Program-made: the position numbers and the translations under genes
Notes under the pieces: generated by a model
Database searches by the model: none
What the model saw: only the letters and a program-made list of their open reading frames with translations
Told to the model about the DNA's origin: nothing
Shown: positions 1-4,804 of the stretch, piece after piece
How the letters are laid out: the number at the start of each line of letters is the position of its first letter
Numbering within the stretch: position 1 is the stretch's first letter
Source: Bacillota bacterium
GTDB lineage: Bacteria > Bacillota > Dethiobacteria > Dethiobacterales > Dethiobacteraceae
Assembly (NCBI GenBank): GCA_018725345.1
Contig: QLUI01000039.1
Span: forward strand, 1-10,095
Direction of reading: 5' to 3'
DNA length: 10,095 bases

Positions 1-86
1 TGCACAACTTTTTCCACTTTGGCTCCAGGCAGTTCTTTTGCTAATTCGTGGCAGACGGCTGCCATGGTAATTCCATCAAAAGACAT
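1..86 (-). CDS. rqcH: RqcH/NFACT-family ribosome quality control protein, N-terminal fragment
   Basis: Reading leftward from an ATG at 84-86, 28 codons are visible before the window ends: MSFDGITMAAVCHELAKELP, then GAKVEKVV. The pattern M-x-FDG-(8-10)-EL-x(4)-GA/G-K/R-(V/I)-x-K-(V/I) is typical of the N-terminus of the RqcH (YloA/FbpA-like, NFACT) family. Family knowledge: RqcH binds 50S subunits obstructed by peptidyl-tRNA and directs C-terminal alanine tailing of stalled chains. A Shine-Dalgarno AGGAG (complement of 94-98) lies 7 bases upstream of the ATG, which supports this start. The gene diverges from yicC. In Bacillus subtilis the homologue yloA is likewise on the opposite strand near yloC (yicC), so the position fits. 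Only about 5% of the protein is present, so the call rests on a short N-terminal match plus synteny. Confidence 0.75.
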   Translation of the reverse strand, partial: MSFDGITMAAVCHELAKELPGAKVEKVV

Positions 87-128
87 TTTTTAGCTCCTTT
101 TATCTTGGTTTTTCTTTTGGGTTAAGGC

Positions 129-154
129 CCCACCTCTAAGGATCTGTAGGTGGG
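129..154. repeat. Stem-loop, 7-bp stem, followed by a T run on the plus strand
   Basis: CCCACCT (129-135) is complementary to AGGTGGG (148-154), with a 12-base loop. On the plus strand the stem is followed by AATTTTT (155-161), giving a weak intrinsic-terminator look. No plus-strand gene lies upstream within the window, however, and on the minus strand the element would sit in the rqcH leader. Its arms share the AGGTGG/CCACCT core with the next hairpin, so the two could pair in alternative ways. Confidence 0.5.
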
Positions 155-161
155 AATTTTT

Positions 162-191
162 AATCAGGTGGAGTAGACTCTCCACCTGATT
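162..191. repeat. Perfect 12-bp inverted repeat with 6-base loop
   Basis: AATCAGGTGGAG (162-173) is perfectly complementary to CTCCACCTGATT (180-191) around the loop TAGACT. Read on the minus strand, the stem is followed by AAAAA rather than T, so it is not a typical terminator in that direction. On the plus strand it is followed by CCCCGATG, again not a T run. It may be a leader hairpin for rqcH or a protein-binding palindrome; the sequence does not decide. Confidence 0.6.
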
Positions 192-198
192 CCCCGAT

Positions 199-216
199 GT
201 TTCAGCTTGCTGAAAC
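199..216. repeat. Stem-loop with 7-bp stem and CUUG-type tetraloop
   Basis: GTTTCAG (199-205) pairs with CTGAAAC (210-216) around CTTG (206-209). CUUG is a known stable RNA tetraloop, so the plus-strand transcript would fold well. The hairpin directly follows the 162-191 inverted repeat, making three consecutive stem-loops within about 90 bases. Confidence 0.5.
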
Positions 217-297
217 GAGTTCACTGTTTTACTGGATAATCATGCCGCCTGTCGCATCAGCGGAGGGATGAAAATATTTCCTCATTCTCTATCTAAC

Positions 298-316
298 CCT
301 CTCCTAGCGGGAGAGG
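298..316. repeat. Short inverted repeat CCTCTCC / GGAGAGG
   Basis: CCTCTCC (298-304) is complementary to GGAGAGG (310-316) around the loop TAGCG. It resembles short extragenic palindromes that are often dispersed in bacterial genomes, but only one copy lies in this window. No T run follows it on either strand. Confidence 0.45.
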
Positions 317-398
317 TGATTTACAAGGTAGTATATCAGCAGAAGCAGCCTATGACAACCAATGGATATTCCATGTCGGCAAGATTGGTTTTGAACTC

Positions 399-427
399 TT
401 GGACAATGAAGTATTTTCTGATAGAAT
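399..427 (+). promoter_or_regulatory. Candidate sigma-A-type promoter for yicC
   Basis: A -35-like TTGGAC (399-404) is separated by 17 bases from a -10-like TAGAAT (422-427). The -10 matches the consensus at five of six positions and the -35 at three of six. The -10 ends 44 bases before the yicC ATG, a plausible leader length. Called from sequence pattern only. Confidence 0.4.
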
Positions 428-471
428 GATTGTCAGCAAGAAAAATATGGATAACCAAGAGAGGATTTAAT

Positions 472-1353
472 ATGATTCTAAGTATGACAGGATATGGGTT
501 GGCGGAAAGTCGCCCAGATGAAACCATCCGTTTTAGGGTGGAAATTCGTTCTGTAAATCACAGATATTTGGATGTGTCTATTCGCCTGCCCCGGGAGCTT
601 CAGTCCTTGGAAGACAGGGTGCGCAAAAGTGTCCAGCAGGCTGTGGGTAGAGGCAGGGTCGATGTGTATCTTTCCTGGCGAGCTGACTCGGCAGACACTG
701 TTCAGGTAACAATTGACGTCGAGTTGGCTCAAGCTTATTATCAGGCTTTGCTACAACTGAGTGCATTGTGCGCCGCGCCAGAGTTGCCGAGTTTGGAAGT
801 TTTATCTCGTTTCCCGGATGTTTTGCGTGTAGAGAAAGAGCAAACAGATAATGATAAGTTCTGGTTCTTGCTTGAACCAGTTTTAAACAAAGCTTTAACC
901 CAGCTTGTTATCCAGCGGAGAGAAGAAGGGGAAAGGCTAGCGGCTGATTTTAACAAACGGCTGAAAGACCTGGCAGTGACTGCTAAGTTGGTAGAAAATC
1001 GCGCGCCGCAAGTGCTGGATGAGTACCGAAAAAAAATGGAGGATCGATTGCGGGAAATACTGGGTCAGGCTGACTTTGACCCGGCCAGAGTTTTGATGGA
1101 AGCAACTATTTTTGCAGACAAGAGCAATGTGACTGAAGAGTTAGTCCGGTTGTCTAGCCACCTGATCGCTTTTCAGGCAGCACTGCTGGAAGAAGGGCCG
1201 GTGGGTCGCAAACTTGACTTTTTAACGCAGGAATTACTCCGCGAGGTTAATACAGTGGCTTCCAAGGCTAATGATTATTTACTGGCCAAGCTGGTAGTGG
1301 AAATGAAAACCGAATTGGAGAAAATACGCGAACAAGTGCAAAATATTGAGTAA
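472..1353 (+). CDS. yicC: YicC/YloC-family endoribonuclease
   Basis: The 293-aa product begins MILSMTGYG, the family's usual N-terminus, and carries VEIRSVNHRYLD (23-34), a central charged helical region (about 140-200) with RREEGERL (149-156), and the strongly conserved C-terminal block DPAR...EATIFADK.NVTEEL (203-224), PVGRKLDFL (243-251) and REVNTVASKA (257-266). It ends EKIREQVQNIE. Length matches the family (about 290 aa). Family knowledge: YicC-type proteins, including B. subtilis YloC, have been described as metal-dependent endoribonucleases acting on RNA in the cytoplasm. The frame is open back to 430, but the start at 472 is chosen because MILSMTG is the conserved beginning and GAGAGG (459-464) sits 7 bases upstream. 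It heads the conserved yicC-remA-gmk-rpoZ block. No terminator is visible after it. Confidence 0.95.
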   Translation: MILSMTGYGLAESRPDETIRFRVEIRSVNHRYLDVSIRLPRELQSLEDRVRKSVQQAVGRGRVDVYLSWRADSADTVQVTIDVELAQAYYQALLQLSALCAAPELPSLEVLSRFPDVLRVEKEQTDNDKFWFLLEPVLNKALTQLVIQRREEGERLAADFNKRLKDLAVTAKLVENRAPQVLDEYRKKMEDRLREILGQADFDPARVLMEATIFADKSNVTEELVRLSSHLIAFQAALLEEGPVGRKLDFLTQELLREVNTVASKANDYLLAKLVVEMKTELEKIREQVQNIE

Positions 1354-1381
1354 CGAAGCTTTTGCCAAATAGATTTAACTC

Positions 1382-1411
1382 TTGCATCTTCTCTATGATT
1401 TCCGTTATACT
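1382..1411 (+). promoter_or_regulatory. Candidate sigma-A-type promoter for remA-gmk-rpoZ-coaBC
   Basis: TTGCAT (1382-1387) and TATACT (1406-1411) are separated by 18 bases. They lie in the 117-base gap between yicC and remA, and the -10 ends 59 bases before the remA start codon. This would let the downstream genes be expressed independently of yicC. The -10 matches the consensus at five of six positions; the -35 matches only TTG. Confidence 0.5.
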
Positions 1412-1470
1412 ATTAGCAGGGTCAATCAATTTTTCAAAGACATCGTGACCGATTAAAGGAGGTTTCCACC

Positions 1471-1740
1471 TTGCAGATTAAGCTGATTAATATCGGGTTT
1501 GGCAATATTGTTTCAGCAAATCGGATTATTGCTATCGTTAGTCCCGAATCGGCACCCATCAAACGGGTTATTACCGAAGCTAGAGATCGTGGGATGCTGA
1601 TCGACGCCACATATGGACGGCGCACTCGTGCCGTGATAGTTACTGACAGCGCCCATGTGGTTTTATCCGCCGTCCAGCCGGAAACTGTAAAGCATAGGCT
1701 GCACACCAAAGAGGTTAGTGCGGCAGAAGAAGAAGAATAG
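1471..1740 (+). CDS. remA: RemA family DNA-binding regulator (YlzA, DUF370)
   Basis: The 89-aa protein matches the RemA family almost end to end, with INIGFGNIVSANRIIAIVSP (residues 6-25), ESAPIKR (26-32), RDRGMLIDATYGRRTRAVIV (38-57) and LSAVQPETVKHRL (65-77), then an acidic tail ending in EEEE. Family knowledge: B. subtilis RemA is a DNA-binding activator of extracellular-matrix and osmoprotection genes; the family is far more widespread than biofilm formers, so the targets here are unknown. The start is a TTG at 1471, chosen because AAAGGAGG (1455-1462) is placed 8 bases upstream and because the conserved family sequence begins immediately after it. The stop is 16 bases before the gmk start, consistent with cotranscription from the 1382-1411 promoter. 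Confidence 0.95.
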   Translation: MQIKLINIGFGNIVSANRIIAIVSPESAPIKRVITEARDRGMLIDATYGRRTRAVIVTDSAHVVLSAVQPETVKHRLHTKEVSAAEEEE

Positions 1741-1756
1741 AGGTCGAAGGGAGCTT

Positions 1757-2374
1757 GTGGCTAGGCGGGGGTTGTTGATTGTTGTCTCAGGGCCTTCAGG
1801 AGCAGGAAAAGGTACGGTATGCAGTGCTTTGCTTGACATTTGCCCGGAATTGGTCTTGTCGGTATCAAAGACTACTCGTGAGCCCCGTACCGGTGAACAG
1901 GACGGGGTTAACTATTTTTTTGTTACCCAGGCAGAATTTGAGCAGGCTTTGTTCGAGCAGGATTTTTTAGAGTATGCCTGCGTTTATGGGCAGTACTACG
2001 GAACTCCGCGCAGTACAGTCGAGAAAATGCTGACAACAGGGTGCGATGTAATTCTGGAAATTGACACTCAGGGTGCCATACAGGTGAAGGAGTCACGCGT
2101 TGAAGGTGTTTTCGTTTTTCTACTCCCGCCATCGGGAGCGGAACTGCGCACACGCATTAAAAATAGGGGAACGGAATCGTTGGAAAATTTGCAGCGCCGT
2201 TTGGCTGCGGCCGCTCAGGAAGTGGCACTGGCATCAGAATATGATTATATTGTAGTGAACGATCGTGTGGAGGATGCCCGTGATAGAATTCTTGCCATCA
2301 TCCAGGCAGAAAAGCTACGGACCGGACGTAACAGAGAGTTGATTCAAACTATCTCAGAGGAGGTCAAAGCATGA
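1757..2374 (+). CDS. gmk: Guanylate kinase
   Basis: Catalyses ATP + GMP to ADP + GDP, an essential cytoplasmic step in guanine nucleotide synthesis and recycling. From the GTG at 1757 the product is 205 aa, the normal family length. It shows the P-loop GPSGAGKGT (12-20), the GMP-binding stretch SVSKTTREPRTGEQDGVNY (35-53), Y78/Y81 with GTPRS (82-86), EIDTQGA (101-107), the lid-region LPPSGAELRTRIKNRGTE (123-140), and YIVVND (164-169) near the C-terminus. The frame stays open to a GTG at 1718, but that start overlaps remA by 23 bases and adds only a lysine/arginine-rich tail decoded from remA's GAA repeats. AAGGGAG (1747-1753) lies just 3 bases before the 1757 GTG, a close spacing, so the start is likely but not certain. 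Its stop overlaps the rpoZ ATG. Confidence 0.95.
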   Translation: MARRGLLIVVSGPSGAGKGTVCSALLDICPELVLSVSKTTREPRTGEQDGVNYFFVTQAEFEQALFEQDFLEYACVYGQYYGTPRSTVEKMLTTGCDVILEIDTQGAIQVKESRVEGVFVFLLPPSGAELRTRIKNRGTESLENLQRRLAAAAQEVALASEYDYIVVNDRVEDARDRILAIIQAEKLRTGRNRELIQTISEEVKA

Positions 2375-2568
2375 TTTACCCTTCCATTGATACGCTGATT
2401 AATAAAGTTGACAGTAAGTATACACTGGTGATTGTTGCTGCCAAGCGGGCGCGGATGCTTAATGAAGGTGCGCGCAGGTTGATTGATTCCAATTCCATAA
2501 AAGATGTTTCCACCGCCTTAGAAGAAATCAATTTGGGCAAAATAGGGTACGAACGGTTTAAAAAGTGA
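2371..2568 (+). CDS. rpoZ: DNA-directed RNA polymerase omega subunit
   Basis: A 65-aa protein beginning MIYPSIDTLINKVDSKYTLV, followed by the family's AAKRAR (23-28) and LNEGA (30-34) segment and a C-terminal STALEEI..GKI (47-58). Omega stabilises the beta-prime subunit and assists RNA polymerase assembly. The length is typical of the short Bacillota form. It starts inside the last codons of gmk through an ATGA overlap (2371-2374), with AGGAGG (2358-2363) 7 bases upstream, so the two are translationally coupled. The gmk-rpoZ-coaBC order is a conserved arrangement in Bacillota and supports the identification of this small gene. Confidence 0.93.
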   Translation: MIYPSIDTLINKVDSKYTLVIVAAKRARMLNEGARRLIDSNSIKDVSTALEEINLGKIGYERFKK

Positions 2569-2581
2569 GGAGGGCTTGCCG

Positions 2582-3790
2582 ATGCTTTCCGGTAAGCAGG
2601 TTGTGCTTGGTGTTACCGGCGGGATCGCCGCTTACAAAGCGGTTGAGCTTTGTCGGCTTTTTGTCAAGGACGGTGCCAACGTAAGAGTAATTCTTACGGC
2701 TGCAGCCAAACAGTTTGTAATGCCGCTCACCTTTCAGACGGTGAGCGGGAACAGGGTGTACGACGACCTGTTCGCCGGTAGCCAGCTCTATGCTGTTGAC
2801 CATGTGGGGTTGGCTCAAGGGGCTGACCTTATTCTTATTGCCCCGGCCACAGCCAACTGCCTTGGCAAGTTGGCTGCAGGCATTGCTGATGATTTACTGA
2901 CCACTACGTTGCTGGCAGCCGACTGTCCCGTGCTCTTAGCTCCTGCCATGAATACAAAAATGTTCGAAAATCTCGCCGTTCAAGAGAATCTAGAAAGACT
3001 TGTCTTGCGCGGTTACAGTATTGTCCAGCCGGTGGAGGGCGAGCTTGCCTGCGGAAGTTGCGGGGGCGGTCGCTTGGCACCTTTGGATGTTATTTTTGCC
3101 GAAGCCAAATCTCTGCTTTCCCCGGTAACGGAGTTAAAAGGGATAAGGTTGCTTGTTACTGCCGGCCCAACCAGAGAAGCTATTGATCCGGTTCGCTATT
3201 TGACAAATCATTCCAGTGGGAAGATGGGTTATGCAGTAGCACAGGCTGCGGCAGAGCAGGGAGCAGAAGTTACTTTGGTGTCCGGTCCGGTAACGCTGCC
3301 GACGCCGGCAGGGGTCAAAATAGTGCAAGTTACGACAGCGCAGGAAATGTATGCTGCGGTGCTTAGTCTATATCCGCAAATGGATGTGGTGGTAAAAACG
3401 GCGGCGGTGGCAGATTACCGCCCTGCTGGCGTGCAAGAAACAAAAATAAAAAAAGACGGGGATATGATCCTGTCTTTAGTGAGAACTCCTGATATTCTGG
3501 CGGAGCTTGGTAAATATAAGCAGAATCAGGTTTTGGTAGGTTTTGCGGCTGAAACAGATAATTTGAGGGAGAACGCGTTGGCTAAATTGTTCCGTAAAAA
3601 CCTTGAATTGATTGTAGCTAATGACTTAACGGAGGATGGAGCCGGTTTTAATACCGATACTAATGTGGTAAAATTATATTTTAAAGACGGTCAGGAGAAG
3701 CAGCTTGCTCGGATGTCAAAGCTTGCGGTGGCAAGGGAAATCATCAGCGAAATTAAGAGAATCATGAATATTGCCAAGGAAATTTTGTGA
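2582..3790 (+). CDS. coaBC: Bifunctional phosphopantothenoylcysteine decarboxylase / phosphopantothenate-cysteine ligase
   Basis: Performs two consecutive steps of coenzyme A synthesis: ligation of cysteine to 4'-phosphopantothenate (CoaB) and FMN-dependent decarboxylation to 4'-phosphopantetheine (CoaC). The 402-aa product has the N-terminal flavoprotein domain (about 1-180), with GVTGGIAAYK (10-19), the presumed catalytic His74 in VDHVGLA, the PAMN substrate motif with Asn124, and the ACG active-site cysteine Cys157 in GELACGSCGGGRL. The C-terminal ligase domain (about 185-395) has LVTAGPTREAIDPVRYLTNH (191-210), SSGKMG (211-216), AAVADYRP (274-281), KIKK (288-291), GFAAET (320-325) and IVANDL (344-349). 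The ATG at 2582 is preferred over a TTG at 2576 because GAGGAGGG (2567-2574) is 7 bases from the ATG but only 1 base from the TTG. It lies 13 bases after rpoZ and closes this operon. Confidence 0.97.
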   Translation: MLSGKQVVLGVTGGIAAYKAVELCRLFVKDGANVRVILTAAAKQFVMPLTFQTVSGNRVYDDLFAGSQLYAVDHVGLAQGADLILIAPATANCLGKLAAGIADDLLTTTLLAADCPVLLAPAMNTKMFENLAVQENLERLVLRGYSIVQPVEGELACGSCGGGRLAPLDVIFAEAKSLLSPVTELKGIRLLVTAGPTREAIDPVRYLTNHSSGKMGYAVAQAAAEQGAEVTLVSGPVTLPTPAGVKIVQVTTAQEMYAAVLSLYPQMDVVVKTAAVADYRPAGVQETKIKKDGDMILSLVRTPDILAELGKYKQNQVLVGFAAETDNLRENALAKLFRKNLELIVANDLTEDGAGFNTDTNVVKLYFKDGQEKQLARMSKLAVAREIISEIKRIMNIAKEIL

Positions 3791-3817
3791 GAAAAGCCTT
3801 AATTAACTCAAGCTACG

Positions 3818-3869
3818 ACCCCCTTGCATAGGATCTTAGCTTTCCTAAATGAGATAATTTCCTATGCAA
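3818..3869. repeat. 52-bp direct repeat, copy 1 (internally palindromic)
   Basis: A 52-base sequence starting ACCCCCTTGCATAGGA and ending TCCTATGCAA, identical over its whole length to 3996-4047. Within it, TTGCATAGGA (3824-3833) and TCCTATGCAA (3860-3869) are perfect 10-base inverted arms around a 26-base middle. The middle has further complementary pieces: TTAG/CTAA, and ATCT/AGAT, of which ATCT shares one base with the left arm. The unit could fold as a long hairpin on either strand. It begins 28 bases after the coaBC stop codon. Identity to the second copy is direct; its nature (dispersed extragenic palindrome, remnant of a small mobile element, or terminator unit) is not determined. Confidence 0.9.
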
Positions 3870-3898
3870 CAAAAAAGGCGCTTTGCGTTTTTTTGTTG
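3867..3898 (+). terminator. Possible intrinsic terminator for coaBC
   Basis: CAACAAAAAA (3867-3876) faces TTTTTTTGTTG (3888-3898) around a small CGC-TTT-GCG hairpin (3879-3887), with a run of seven T at 3888-3894 right after the GC part of the stem. This has the A-tract, stem, T-tract form of a bidirectional intrinsic terminator, but the GC stem is only three pairs (extended by possible G-U pairs), so it is a moderate candidate. It overlaps the last three bases of repeat copy 1 and lies 77 bases beyond the coaBC stop. Confidence 0.45.
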
Positions 3899-3973
3899 GG
3901 ATGCGTCTTTCTTGTCCGCTAGGGGCTGCCGCCACATCGCGTTGACCTGACGGTCCTGAGCACCCCGCAAGAA

Positions 3974-3992
3974 TAAGGGGGAGTCCCCCTTA
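3974..3992. repeat. GC-rich palindrome TAAGGGGG-AGT-CCCCCTTA
   Basis: TAAGGGGG (3974-3981) and CCCCCTTA (3985-3992) form a perfect 8-bp stem with a 3-base loop. It sits directly before repeat copy 2 and is followed on the plus strand by AAA then CCCCC; no T run follows in either direction. Its GGGGG arm could also pair with the CCCCC that begins each 52-base repeat. Confidence 0.5.
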
Positions 3993-3995
3993 AAA

Positions 3996-4047
3996 ACCCC
4001 CTTGCATAGGATCTTAGCTTTCCTAAATGAGATAATTTCCTATGCAA
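3996..4047. repeat. 52-bp direct repeat, copy 2 (internally palindromic)
   Basis: Identical base for base to 3818-3869, in the same orientation and offset by 178 bases. The inverted arms are at 4002-4011 and 4038-4047. The flanking bases differ (G before copy 1 and A before copy 2; C after copy 1 and T after copy 2), so the repeat is bounded at exactly 52 bases. The 126 bases between the copies carry no recognisable gene. The copy ends 5 bases before the strong terminator hairpin at 4053-4086. Confidence 0.9.
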
Positions 4048-4052
4048 TAATC

Positions 4053-4086
4053 AAAGATATCTGCGGCTTCTGCCGCAGATATCTTT
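4053..4086. terminator. Strong 15-bp hairpin at the 3' end of the SpoIIM-family gene
   Basis: AAAGATATCTGCGGC (4053-4067) and GCCGCAGATATCTTT (4072-4086) pair perfectly around the tetraloop TTCT. The hairpin has A runs before and T runs after the stem on both strands, though each T run is only three bases, so it could act as a bidirectional terminator between converging coaBC and SpoIIM-family transcripts. The minus-strand gene's TAA stop (4085-4087) lies partly inside the stem. Confidence 0.7.
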
Positions 4087-4696
4087 ATCTAGGGATAAAA
4101 AATGCCAGTATTGACGGGGTAATGAAAACTTCAATTAATGCTGCCAATAATAGAAGAAGAAAAATTATCGGCAGAACAATGCTGATTTCTTTGAAAATGC
4201 CTTTTAGGCAAGAGTGGCGGTTGTGACCGGTAAGCGGAAAGATAAGATGGTAGCCCAGTTTCAGCCCAAAAGCCACGCTTACTAAAAAGGCCGGTATTTC
4301 AAAAACTCCGTGGGGCAAAATGCCCGCCAACAATAGCGGTAGCGGCCGGGCAAATTCCTGTGTCAGCTGAAAAACGACTGTACCTAGAATTGCGCCATTG
4401 GCCATGGCGGAAAAGAGAGGGACGATTCCTAAAAATACGCCAAGCACAATGACTTGGAGTGAAGCAAAAATATTGTTTAGAAAGAGAATAGCTACGCCCC
4501 GAAGAGGATGACCGCCAAAGACCTGCTCAGCCAATTCCTTTAACATAGTCAGTGCAGTTTCTTCCATCATGGGCAACAGCAGCGGATCATCTGACAGGGC
4601 GGTATACATGAGCAACGTGCCGCCCATAAAAAATAAAGATGCTAAGATCAGCCAAGAGCGGTTATTAAGGATGGTCATTAAAAATTGTCTGTACAT
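4085..4696 (-). CDS. SpoIIM-family (DUF95) integral membrane protein
   Basis: A 203-aa hydrophobic protein with about five membrane segments (roughly 14-33, 67-90, 92-112, 118-145 and 172-198). The conserved family signature is ILPHGVFEIPA (126-136) following a small-residue-rich segment FSAMANGAILG (95-105). These are marks of the SpoIIM/DUF95 family, whose B. subtilis member is a 214-aa membrane protein required for engulfment during sporulation. The family also has non-sporulation members, so the specific role here is not assigned. The ATG at 4696 has GGAGGG (complement of 4705-4710) 8 bases upstream and a promoter-like element behind it. The gene stands alone against the direction of the surrounding block, between coaBC and priA, with a strong hairpin at its end. 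It is therefore probably a separately regulated single-gene unit. Confidence 0.8.
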   Translation of the reverse strand: MYRQFLMTILNNRSWLILASLFFMGGTLLMYTALSDDPLLLPMMEETALTMLKELAEQVFGGHPLRGVAILFLNNIFASLQVIVLGVFLGIVPLFSAMANGAILGTVVFQLTQEFARPLPLLLAGILPHGVFEIPAFLVSVAFGLKLGYHLIFPLTGHNRHSCLKGIFKEISIVLPIIFLLLLLAALIEVFITPSILAFFIPR

Positions 4697-4716
4697 GGTC
4701 AGATCCCTCCAGTACT

Positions 4717-4746
4717 ATTATACTTGTTGTTTTTCCTGTTGCACAA
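4717..4746 (-). promoter_or_regulatory. Candidate promoter for the SpoIIM-family gene
   Basis: On the minus strand, TTGTGC (complement of 4741-4746) and a perfect TATAAT (complement of 4717-4722) are separated by 18 bases. The -10 lies 20 bases upstream of the ATG, with the GGAGGG ribosome site between. The pattern fits the vegetative sigma factor; nothing clearly indicates a sporulation sigma factor. Confidence 0.5.
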
Positions 4747-4804
4747 GGGGAATGTTGTGTTGTGTGGAATACATCTATATTAAGCTAGAAACCGGAGGAA
4801 ATCA

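Larger units (their letters stand above)
87..471. other. Divergent intergenic region between rqcH and yicC
   Basis: These 385 bases hold no convincing gene. They contain at least four stem-loops (129-154, 162-191, 199-216 and 298-316) and a candidate yicC promoter at 399-427. A reading frame is open on the plus strand from 297 to the TAA at 468-470 (57 sense codons), but it has no ATG, GTG or TTG near its beginning and the promoter lies inside it. It is therefore not called as a gene. In B. subtilis this slot carries yloB, a cation-transporting ATPase; nothing resembling its C-terminus is visible here. Confidence 0.6.

Noticed and set aside
162..191. Intrinsic terminator for a plus-strand transcript
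   Set aside because: No T run follows the stem on the plus strand, and no plus-strand gene lies upstream in the window.
430..471. Upstream start of yicC at 430, adding 14 residues
   Set aside because: The family begins at MILSMTGYG, and the ribosome site GAGAGG fits the ATG at 472. The extension overlaps the candidate promoter's downstream region.
1718..1756. Upstream GTG start of gmk at 1718
   Set aside because: It overlaps remA and adds a lysine/arginine-rich tail read from remA's GAA codons. The start at 1757 gives the normal 205-aa length.
3818..4047. CRISPR array
   Set aside because: There are only two repeat units with a single 126-base spacer, and the unit is 52 bases with long internal inverted arms. 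No cas gene is nearby.
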